Below are positions 34,340 through 45,100 of a stretch of DNA of 64,000 bases, one piece after another (position 1 is the stretch's first letter; the number at the start of each line of letters is the position of its first letter). Both the position numbers and the translations under genes were made by a program. The DNA comes from Centroberyx gerrardi (taxonomy: Eukaryota > Chordata > Actinopteri > Beryciformes > Berycidae). The stretch spans positions 6,518,102 through 6,582,101 of the forward strand of contig NC_136013.1 of the NCBI RefSeq assembly GCF_048128805.1, read 5' to 3'. The notes beneath the pieces are model-generated. The model saw nothing but the letters and a program-made list of their open reading frames with translations, made no database searches and was not told the origin of the DNA.

Positions 34340-37300
34340 TCAGTCTGCCAGGTCTTGGCACTGTGTGCAGTCGAGCATTTCTTCAGAGTAACGCTCCACT
34401 TGGATCGTGATGCTGGAGAAGCCGAACTCAGACCGGAGCAGCGTTGTTGCCTTCGTGAGGACAATCTGCGTATCGGCATCTTCCTCTGAGGAAAACAAGT
34501 CAAAAGCCATTTGTTAAAGTTAGGAACCAGCACAGTTAGGGTTTACAATTCTGTTAAGCAATGAATGTTGACTCAACTTGTTTTTTCCTCTCTAAAATAT
34601 GAAAGAAAGGGTAATTTTTTTAATGTTTAGTTTATTTTCTTCTCAGCGCTGCCAACAATTTAAATGATTTAATCTAGAGAAACCTGTGTATGTTATGGAT
34701 CTCAAACTCCTATGCATCAATTAGTTGGATGTTGAAGGGTTAAGTACATAAAGTACCATCCTTAAGAAACTCCTTAATTATTATTTTGACATTTGGAAAG
34801 ACATGTACAGTGTTTATCGTCTATTTTGGTCTTGAAAAGGACTTGATTTGCTCTGGTCTCGGTCTTGATTTGGTCTCGACCCCTTTGGATCTGGTTTTGA
34901 CTCAAACTCGACTGAACCTGGTCTTGGAATTGACTTGGATTCAACTAAGGTGGTCTTGACTACAGCCCCAGTTAAGTGGAGGGAAAAATGGAAAAGATAT
35001 TGAATGTTAAGATAATACACAATACTGATAATGCTGTTAATCCTAAAGTCTCAAAACTCTGCTGTACATCTCAGCCTCTATACTTAGACTAGAACGAGGT
35101 GCAGTTGTGCTTAGTAGAGTTCTGCAAAAAATCTTCATCTTAACAAATCATTTAGTCTATTATTGAGTCCTAAAATCCTAATTTTACTTAAAATAAGTTA
35201 AAAAATCTGGCGATGGGGTTAGATAATTTCACTTGTTTCCAATGCAAATCAACTTGTTTCAAGATTTTTTTTGAATCAAGTGTCATTGTCCTGATAGTAG
35301 TGCAGTGATCTGCTTTATTCTGACTTGTTTCAAGATATAGACTCTTGTTTCTAGACAATTCCTGAAACAAGTGAAACTGCATTGGAAAAGTGGAGTTATC
35401 TCACCTCATTGGCAGATTTTTTCTCTTGGTTTAAGAAAAATAAGATCTGAAGGCTGAATATGAGACTAAATGACTGGTTAAGTTTGTTGTTGCAGCAGTG
35501 AGCCCACCTATGGCCACGTGGACAGAGAGCAAAGAGTGACTCATGCTGAGGCCCCACATGTGCAGATTGTGCGTAGCCTTGACGCCGCTCACAGACAGCA
35601 GCGTTTCTCTCACAGTGTTGAAGTTTAGGTCCTGAGGCGAGCCTGCGGAGACAAAGTGTCCGCTCAGCAACAAGAAGGCACTAATAGTAAACTGTATCGA
35701 CTCATGATAATGTCACATAGTAAACAAAATGTGTATTTACCCTCCATGAGTATTCTCAACACATCCTTTGTGACTGTGAGTGTTGTCCCAAGAACAAGGA
35801 CGGAGAACAGGAAGGTGCAAATAGGATCTGCTATTTTGAACTCCGGCTGTGGGTCATACAGAATTTAAACAACACATGTTAGTGTGGTAAATTATAAAAT
35901 CGTGTGATGTCTTTTGAGGACTTGTCAACTAGGGCTAGATATACGAAAAATCAAATTAGGATTATTTAACAGAATATTGCAGCTTTTTTTGTCTTGTCAT
36001 ATATTTTTTAGAACTTTAAAATTGTTTAAAGAAAAGTGATTTTGTTAAAAAAAAATAGATGTTAGTGTGCAGGATTTACTGAGTTTGAGTCTGATTTTCA
36101 CCAATATTACTTTCATGGACCAAACATTACCTGCAGCACTAAAACACCTTGTTCAGAAATCCAGTTTGCAGCCTCTACAATTTGGAAATTGCAGAAGTTC
36201 AGATTGTGATTTCAATTTTTTTTTTTTTGATTAATTGTTCAGCTCTATTGAAAGAGCTGGTTGTTAACCGGGTTTGCACCCCTGGGAGTGTTCCTGAGAG
36301 TTATGAAGGAAGTGAAACACTGAGGGTGCACAGTCATTCATATTACACCTTCAGTTTTTCAACTGCTTGAGTCAATAATCTTTAACTTTATAACAGAGAT
36401 GATGACCCATCGCTAACTGCTGATGCCCCTTTAGTGGTTTTGTTCTGCAGCTGGTGCTGACACTGACCCAGAAGTGGATGATGGTGGCAGCCAGCAGGAC
36501 CCCGATGCTCTGCAGCAGGTCCCCCACCACATGGATGAAGGCCGCCTTCACGCTGGCGTTGCCGTGGGAGTGGGAGTGGGAGTGGGAGTGGGAGTGGGAG
36601 TGGCCGTGACCCCGCTGCTCCTCATCCTTCTGCAGCCGGCTGTAGGGAAACCCGTGGCTGTGGCCGTGCGAGGAGCCGGACTGGTGGAGGATGAGGGCCA
36701 TTCTAAATAAAACAAAGTCACGGCTATTTTTAGATGACCATTCAATCACTGCTGAACACCGTCACAATACACAATACACCAAACACTTGCAGGCTTAAGT
36801 AAACAATCCTGACAAACCAGAAAGGCAGCTCACACTCACAGGACGTTGGCACCCACAGCGCAGCCCGAGGTTATGAGCATGATGTGGCTCTGGATCTCGT
36901 AGTCGTCCTCAATGATCCTCTGTACGGCGATGAACACCAGCACCGCGGTCACAGCCCAGATAGACAGAACGGACAGCAACACACCCAGAATCTCTGTTTA
37001 ACACAATAACTCAGTAAGTCTACCAACAGACAGGAAATAGTTATCTGTATACGACAAAAAGGAGAGGAAGAAGAGACATGTAGTTGAGTTTACAATCTGC
37101 TTTACGGGAGTGCATCTAAACAAGAATAGCAAAATATATAAGGAGATAAAAATAGGAAACATATTCAAAAGAAAATGGGGCAAAAGACAATAAACATAAA
37201 ATGACTTTTAATGAGATTAAAAGTGGGAGAAATGAACAGCAATTCCATAAAAGCAAGTCTATGAAGATACATATTAGGAAGTCCTTTAAAAGATGACACT

Positions 37301-39373
37301 GAATTATTAGCCTAACTTTGTCATGCACAATCACCTTTACTGTTGAGTCTAGACTGAGGGACTTTAAACATGATCATTAAAATATTAAAATCAATTCTAT
37401 ATCTAACAGGTAATCCGTGGAGTGAGTATATATAGTGTCTTCATTTGGCACCAGTTTAAGTCCCATCTGCTGCTAGAAAACTGGGTAAATCAACCAAAAT
37501 ACAAAAATGAATAATGAAACTTGAATTTTAAAGGAAGGATACCAAGGCACTTGATTTACTGATGCAAACAAACCAACATATTGTGACCCACAGAGATCTT
37601 TACCAGTGTTGAAGGCCTCTGCATTTATTTTTACAAGTGGATAATGACATTTTTTGGGGGTAAATCAGTAAAACAAACTGATAGTTAAAGGTCTTGTGAT
37701 CTAACCTGCACGATGCCACCCAAAGGTCATGGTTTTAGTGTGCGGTCTGGATGAGACCCACAGGGAGAAGATGCTCATCGCAATGCTGGCGAAATCAGTC
37801 AGAAGATGAGCTGCATCTGTCATTATCGCCAGACTGTGTGCAGCGTAGCCACCTGCGGAGGATTGGAGGATACAAATCCCTCACACACTTTATATAGAAG
37901 GCATGAAGTGAGGCGCTGGTGCTTCAGCCATACAGTAAAAAACCTTTTCAAACAGTCCAGGGAACTAAAACCAAGAATAAACGGGGAAAAAAGGTTCAGG
38001 ATGGCAGAGAATAAAGATGGTTTAAGGGATCAAGTTTCATTAGCATTGAAGGGATTGAAGTTTCCTTGAAGTTTCATGTTTCGGAGCACTGAAACACATA
38101 AGCCACTAATGATGACTGAATGGATAAAGTTGCTGTCTTGAGCCTTTTTTCCCCCCATTTATTTAGGAGGAACTCAATAGCCATATTACACAGCGTGAAA
38201 TTGCTTCTTTGCATGAGATATATGTACAAGAGTGTGCGGCACCACCATTTTTTTTACATTTATTTTCAGTGCAAACCACTAAAGAGCATAGATATTAAAC
38301 CCACATATGAAAAGGGACTTTTAGCAGCTTGGCAGTACTTGCATTTTCAAATGGAAGGAATTAAAAACACGAGGAAATGAAAGGGGAGAGTTGTTTACCA
38401 AAGTGTGACCAATGTCACAATGACACTCATAACTCAATGCTGCAAATGAAAAGCAACAAAGGATGTATTATTTCTGAGAGATGTTGGAAATGAAATGTGT
38501 GAGGGAGCACGCAACACTTCAGAAAAACCCAAATATCAGACACTAATTTTGATGGATTTTGATTTACTGTCATTTTCCCAATGTTCTCCTATCATGAAGA
38601 CCAGGCTGGCCGGTTCTGCAGCACATTATAAACTCCAATCAGACTCACAATCACTTTCCAAAGAATTTGTCTTTGGAATGTGACTTGACAACTTATCCTT
38701 ATACTGACACACATGGTACAAGGACAAATTAAATGAACAGTGGAGGATATACTAGGGAACGTAAGCTGCCATATGTACGTACATATCACTCAAGATACTG
38801 TATTTACGTTCCACATGGGTTCACTTTGGGTGGTGTGGCCTACAGCATGGTTGCAGCTGTAGAGGGAAGTATAGTGAGTGAAACCACACGTAAAACTAAT
38901 TTTGACCACTTTGATCTTACCAATCACCTCTCCTATCATGAAGACCAGGCTGACAGCGCAGGCGATGACGAGCTTCCTTCTGGCCAAGCGCCTCCCTTCA
39001 CTGTCGGACCACGACACCGCGTCCCTCTCATGGCAGTGTCTGTCAGACTGCCACACGCCGTCAACACCGGACGCCACTTCACCAAACTCTGTTGCTGAGT
39101 CTGAATATTTTCCCTCCGGCACACCGTCATATGTCCTGAGAGAGAACGAAGGGTATCTCAGGCCCTCAGAAGTGACTGCATCTCTCCAAAATGTACAAAT
39201 AAGTGATATACAGGAGATAGTTTAAGAGTAAAACCATGAAATGAAAACGATTTGTGCTGAATATGAGCATATAAGACAGCATAAACACAGGTAATGAAGT
39301 CATACCACAGAAGAGGCTCTGAGCAAGTTGAGGAATGGCCCTCAGAGTCTGTTGATAATTCGAGGGCCTTCAT
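34340..39373 (-). CDS. slc30a3: Vesicular zinc transporter of the ZnT2/3/8 group, probably ZnT3
   Basis: ZnT proteins are Zn/H antiporters that load zinc into vesicles; ZnT3 fills synaptic vesicles. Eight exons join in phase: 39373-39306, 39135-38921, 37852-37706, 36993-36840, 36702-36468, 35846-35741, 35642-35508 and 34485-34340. They give 401 residues (human ZnT3 388). Zinc-site pairs are His110/Asp114 (DAAHLLTD) and His252/Asp256 (HVVGD). A His-rich cytosolic loop (about 207-241) includes HG-H-(SH)6. The C-terminal domain has [20 protein letters not shown] and [12 protein letters not shown]. The tail [20 protein letters not shown] is closest to ZnT3 as I recall it. The neighbour dnajc5g, as in human 2p23, supports slc30a3 over slc30a2 or slc30a8. 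The first exon ([12 protein letters not shown]) is inferred from splice phase and is the least certain part. Confidence 0.9.
35183..35441. mobile_element. MITE with ~60-bp inverted ends
   Basis: The left end (AAAAAATCTGGCGATG, then TTCACTTGTTTCCAATGCA) is mirrored by the right end (TGCATTGGAAAAGTGGAG, then CAGATTTTTTCTCTTGG). The element is about 259 bp, intronic in slc30a3, with no coding sequence. Confidence 0.65.
36564..36603 (-). repeat. In-frame hexanucleotide repeat coding for the His-Ser loop of slc30a3
   Basis: Six tandem copies of GTGGGA plus GTGG lie within the fifth coding exon. On the coding strand they read CACTCC/TCCCAC, giving alternating His-Ser. The array sits exactly in the cytosolic zinc-binding loop, so unit gain or loss would change the number of His residues without shifting the frame. 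Confidence 0.85.
38584..38609 (-). repeat. Intronic copy of a 24-bp piece of slc30a3 exon 2
   Basis: The 24-bp string that encodes SLVFMIGE in exon 2 (plus strand TCTCCTATCATGAAGACCAG and CTG, 38930-38953) occurs again, exact and in the same orientation, in the next intron. The flanks do not match beyond this core. Confidence 0.7.
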
Positions 39374-39399
39374 AGCATCATGTGACAATCCCTTTCCTT

Positions 39400-39560
39400 T
39401 CCATGAAGTCCACTTCAGTAAAGTCACTCACTTTGTGTTCAGCTGCAGCAAACTGAGGCTCAACAACCTGCCACCTGCTGTAACATGTGGAAGCGCACAG
39501 CGGCAACACTGATATTATCTGTAAGGGGCGGAGTGCAACAGCAGCCAATAGCAGGTCATT
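39400..39560 (-). promoter_or_regulatory. Putative slc30a3 promoter
   Basis: Upstream of the first coding exon lie a GC box (AAGGGGCGGA, 39523-39532) and a CCAAT box (GCCAATAGCAGG, about 39542). No TATA box is obvious. Inferred from motif content only. Confidence 0.4.
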
Positions 39561-42107
39561 GGTAAAGGCTGGTAGGTGCTGCAGGTGCCACAGTAGCAAT
39601 TTACAAGCATATAAACAGTCACTAACATCAAACTTCACAAATTCAAAACCCTGAAAAACAAAACACCTGATTGTCATTTGTAAAGTATTTCCAAATGGCA
39701 TATAGAGACAGATATGAAATCAAATGTAAACTAATCTTGGAAGAAGGACACTTATGAGGCCACCGCATTTACAATATTACCCAAGTTTATTTGATCATAC
39801 ATTTTACAGTACCAAATTGGAAAAACTCTGAAAGGTTGAAAGGATGAAAGATAGCTGGGAATGTTCGGAATAACTCTTGAGAGAAAGAAGGGATCGTTAT
39901 TCATTTAAATCTTTGATCGAAAGACTCAGAGCCTAAAAAGATTACACTTTATACCAATTAAATGTATTCACTGGCACTTAATACAGTTAACTGGAACAAT
40001 GTCTTTATATTTTATACTATCCAGTAAATTAAAAAATGTTGAGTATTGTATGAGTTTCAGTCCAGTGCAAACTTAATAATAGTATTTACAAATTATTCTT
40101 ATTCTATATCCTGCTTGAAGTTCCAGATGGGTGAGGTTTACTCCATCAGAACAATTCTGATGTCAAGTGCGATATCAGCCACAGAAAACTATAAGAAACT
40201 GACTTTCAAATACTTTTCTGTACTTATCTAAACTTTCTAAATGCATTGTCTTGACCTGTGTGGCAAACTCTCCAATCCAGTATTCCAAGAACAAAACAAA
40301 TAGTAATAATTATGAGCAAATACAATTTGATCGAAGTCTGTACAGATCATGCATTTGGAATGCAAACAATCAACATTTCTACACACAGCGGAGAGAAAAA
40401 CTGAAGGCCGCCATAACTTAAGGCTGTATCTTCATATATGCTAAACAGACCATTTGTAGTAAAACTTCCAATCAAAAATATATCTCTGAATGCACATAAA
40501 AATACAATTCCCGTATTTACCGTAATTTCACAAGACTGTAGTTACAGCCAATAAAACATCTGACACATTACAGAGAGTTGTCATTGTCTTTAAAAGAGTC
40601 CCACCACCAGGTCAAATAGGGCTAATCAGTATGATTTATGACAATAAAGTTCACACAGAACAAAGTTTCCATTATTGTTCTGTGTCTTATAGGCCCTGTT
40701 CACAAACATGGCTGCCCTACTTCCGCAGTAGTTCTCAGCATTGCCAGAAATGTTAAAAAGGGAACTTAACTCTGTCTGTGATCACTTATTTTGTGTTTCA
40801 ACATAGTGTATAACACAATACAGGTGTTATCACTGACAGATCTTTCTGCTCCTGTTGTCAGACGACGGCACAACTATTAAAAAAACGGTTTGATTGAGGG
40901 TCACAAAGTGCTAACAGTACAGAAATTACCGTTAGCCTTGGTTAGCCAGTTAGCATGTTGTGACCCTCGATCACAGTTATTTGCGCAGTCGTCTGACAGC
41001 AGAAACAGAAAGATAACAGAGACCTTGAAACACAGAATAAGTGATCACAGACAGAGTTATTGGAGACAGAAAATTGGCTTTTTAACATTGCTGGCAATGG
41101 TGAGAACCGAGCTTTACCCTGCAGAAGTACGTCAGCCATGTTTGTGAAAAGGGCCTATTCCCAATCCCAACAGAGGCGATGTGCCAGCTTGGCTTTAGTG
41201 TCAAATGTAGGAGGAAGTTTGCTTTTAATAACATGTTAAGACAATAAGATACACACTATGGGCCATCTGGCAATGCCACCAGTCTCTCTTAATGCCTGTT
41301 AGCATTATGTTATTAATTCTCATCAGGCTGTTGACAGTGGAATCAGCCAAATATGCAAAAGAAGGCATGGTAAACATCATAAAACGCTAGCTAATTTCAG
41401 CATATACAGTACATTTTGCTATACTGATGATCTACAAATATGTGGTTTAGATTGGAAACTATGGGTGTGCACATATTTTCCTGGTTAATTCCTTTTTTGC
41501 CACTACATATGTATCTATACTAAATCTATATTACCACTCAGTCTCGCGGAAAAAGTGGCATAGACTCAAAAACCTGCACCAGCCCATATGTTGCCTTCAA
41601 GATACTATAACACTTCAGCCACCTTGTGTCTGGGCCAAAGTGTTGTGTCAGACCGTCATGGCAGCGGAAGCAGTTACAATGAGCTTGAGAGTTTAAAGTG
41701 CACATGAAAATCGAGCATTCAAGAACTCATCACAGGCATTGATCTGAATTTACTCAACAGGCTTTCGTCATTCGTCACGGCAGTGTGGATTTTGCCCGTA
41801 AGTGAAAAGAAGTAAAAAGTTAAAAAAATAAATATGTGATTGGATGAAAGCAAACACAAACCCTAAGCATTAGGAAAAAAAAAAATTGGCACTATAAAAC
41901 AATGGCACAATCAAATCGGTGCTATATTCCTGTAAACAAACGCCCCCTCGATGACAAGTGCATTTTCTGCATGTCAGCCGCAGTCTTTTGGGGGGGGAAA
42001 CAACCACATTTCAACAGAAACCGCATTTACAATCGTCACCGGCAACTTTCAGACTCATCACCATGGCAACTGATGCTGACATGGTTTGAGGACTGCGATA
42101 CCGCCGC
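39561..42107. other. Region between slc30a3 and dnajc5g, probably dnajc5g 3' UTR in part
   Basis: Both neighbours are on the minus strand. The part next to 42108 is likely 3' UTR of dnajc5g. A long foldback element fills 40692-41155 and is listed separately. The rest is AT-rich without recognisable genes. Confidence 0.5.
40692..41155. mobile_element. 464-bp foldback (nearly whole-length palindrome) with TA flanks
   Basis: The left arm from 40692 (GGCCCTGTTCACAAACATGG) is mirrored at the right end (CCATGTTTGTGAAAAGGGCC). Pairing continues inward, e.g. CTGTGATCACTTATT against AATAAGTGATCACAG, GTCAGACGAC against GTCGTCTGAC, and GAGGGTCACAA against TTGTGACCCTC. TA flanks both ends. This is a non-autonomous element that could fold into one long hairpin. 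Confidence 0.75.
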
Positions 42108-45100
42108 TCACTGGCCGGGCCCCGGGCTGCCGTTGGTCGCATGGGGCTGAATCATGATCGGCTCGTTGTCACCTGCATGGGGAAACACAGGCAGGTGTAA
42201 AAACAGTTGGTTTCGAATACAGTTTCTATAATTCTTAAAGCAATATTCCACTTAGATTTAACATGGGGGTGGATGCAGCTGGGAAGAGTTTGTAGCGTTT
42301 GGATTTTTACTCCCCATTCATTTGAATGAAGCCACAAAAATAACCTGAAAACTTACATTTAACATGTTTGTGAACAGATTCAACAACAGATCCTGCTACT
42401 GTGTTTTTTTTTAATTGACAGTTGGTGGAACATTTTAGAACATAATTTCGCCAAATAGCATTTTTATTGATAGAAGAGAACATAGCGGAGGAATACCATT
42501 TAGGAGAGATAGTTCCTGTTTGGGAGACTTTTATTTTTAAATACTAATTTTAGTGTAAACCAAGAATACAATTACAAAATAAGGACAGACCCAGGACTGC
42601 TTTATTGTCTTAAAATCGGGATCTGTTGTTGAATCTGTTGACAAACGTGTTAAATGTACATTTTCAGGCTATTTTCATGGCCTCATTAAAAACACTGCAA
42701 ACGCTACAATCTCGTCCGAGCTGCATCTGATCTTAGTGAGTAGTTTTTATTCTGTTTTTCATGGCGGTCAAGTGCCAAATATCCCCCATGTTAAAACTAA
42801 GTGGAATATTGCTTTGAATTAAATCCTCAGGAAAATCAGCAAGAGGTAAATGTTAGTTTTTAAAATTATAACCAAGCTAAATTTCAAAGGGAGATTACTG
42901 CATGATATTCAATCCCATGGTAGAGTTTTCATATCTATAGCAAAGATTAATCTCAGTGGGAGAAAAGGATTAATTCATACTGAATCTAATATTAGCGTGG
43001 TTATAACATTGATGCCACAAGCTTGTAATGTTGTTAATACAGCGCATGATATCGGACGTTATAAGGCACGAGGAAGCATGAACAATACAAGAACGGAGCA
43101 AATGTTAAAACAGACCCGCAGACAGACGTACAGTATGTATTGTGCATGAGATCGACTTACACGATTTACAAAGCAGCACAATAAAAGCCTTGAATCAATA
43201 TTTCACTTTGGCAGCAAGATTTCACTTCTGAGCACCTGCAGCCTCCATAAAGCGCAGGGATCTTTCACATCTGGCATCCCATGTTTTCCCTCTGTACTCA
43301 ATATGATAATTGCAAGCCAGTAAAATTACTTACGTCACCTCAGTTAACTTTGCTTTTTATATGTGTACCAAGTAGGAAAGCAAATGACCTGTGGTGACTA
43401 CAAATCCTCAGGGTCACCGGTATTGGAGGATGCCCAATCATGAACTCCTACAAAAAGGTATGGCAGCTAGAAAGTGAAGATGTTGTGCCAAAGTGAAACA
43501 TCGCTTCATGTCCTGCCAGTTATGTAAAGTCAGGCAGCCCAGCACAGCCTACACTCAGGACAATGAGCTGCATCATGAGCTTCACCTGAAGGGTCGGTGG
43601 CGTCACTAGGGCTCGGCTGAATAACTATTACATCGTCACCTGTGGTGAAACAAGATGAAACACTGAGCAAACCCATGGCACTTACCAACAAAGAAAACAA
43701 CTCACTGCATTGGATAAAAACACGTAAATCAAGCAATATCCCAAGTGAAGTATCCCCTACTTCTTGACTCTTTGGGTCAGATTAAGCCTCCATTAGGCTG
43801 CCATACAGTATAAGGCAGAGATGTGACCAAGTCAACTTTGCTTGAGCAAGTCAGTCTCAAGTCTTGAGGTACAAGTCTCAGGTCAAGTCCGAAGTCTAAA
43901 TGTAGATTACCAAGTCAAGTCCAAGTCAAGTCCATGTCATTAATGTCAAGTCTCAAGTCTAAATGTAGAACAGCAAGTCAAGTCAGAACAAATCAAGAGT
44001 CCAGTATCAATTTAATATCTTAAAGAAAACTAAATATCTAGGACTTTTCAATGCAATATGGTTTTAATAGGATAAAAACTTGGTAAGAGCATCATGAGTT
44101 TGATTTCTATAATCAGTTTCAACTTAATCATAAATTCAATCATTCCATACAAATTCAGAAAACAGAATTTAAATTCAGTCGTCTGCTGGAACAAATCTCA
44201 TCACTTTCAATCTAAGTCATTTACACAAATATAAGATCTTTTGTCAAGACTTTAGAAACCTTTTCAAGTCATCAAAGTACAAGTCAGAGTCAAGTCCCAA
44301 GTCACCAGAACCAAAGTCAAGTCTCAAGTCTTCTCTTCATGCATCAAGTCAAGTCTCAAGCAATTAAAACTGTGACTCGAGTCCAAGTCATGTAGCTCGA
44401 GTCCCCACCTCTGGTATCAGGCTTTCTTAGAGAGCCCCCGTCTTGAATATTGGGCCAGGGCAGCAACACTGATTGAGTTCAAGAAATCGCGCTGTATGTG
44501 TCCATCTTTGTTCACTTTCCAGCATAATGTTATTCCCAATGTTCATCACAATAAATACTTTTTTATTTAGTTAATGCTGCACTAGGCAGGATTTTACTGT
44601 GTAAATCCCATCCCTACTAACTGAGATACTGTAGATTCACCCTGTTTGTCAAAATGAAGTTCTAGTGTCGGGTGTGGACACTTCTCCACTCAAACTAAGA
44701 GACAAATCAAAACTTAAGGGTGAAATACAAACTGTCTCCTAAACAGCAGTGAGCAGCGCTCCGTCCAGAGAAAGCTGGACTCTCCAACATTAGATCTTTT
44801 TCCTCTCTCGTCTCTTTGGTTTCCTTTAAGCATCACAGACCAGCCAGCTTGGTAAACATGAGTGAGCTGTGTGCACTTTACTTTTGTCACCTTACAGGAT
44901 TTCTGGGTATTAAAGTTAAATCAAACAGTGACATCTAGCTGCCATTTGGAGCCACCAACATCCAAAGTTGCCTGGTGCAGCTTTAACCTCTTTGTTACAT
45001 TTAATTTAATATTTCAGCTAAGCAAGTATTCACAAGAACCATCATCTATTATAGAATATTTTTACTGTGCGATCCTGTCGTGATGCTGTAACATGTCGGT

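Noticed and set aside
36474-36710. Plus-strand frame rich in Val-Gly repeats
   Set aside because: It is the antisense reading of the slc30a3 His-Ser repeat exon.
43816-44413. CAAGTC array as a satellite or CRISPR-like array
   Set aside because: Unit spacing is irregular, there are no spacers, and hAT-like ends with an 8-bp duplication explain it as a transposon.
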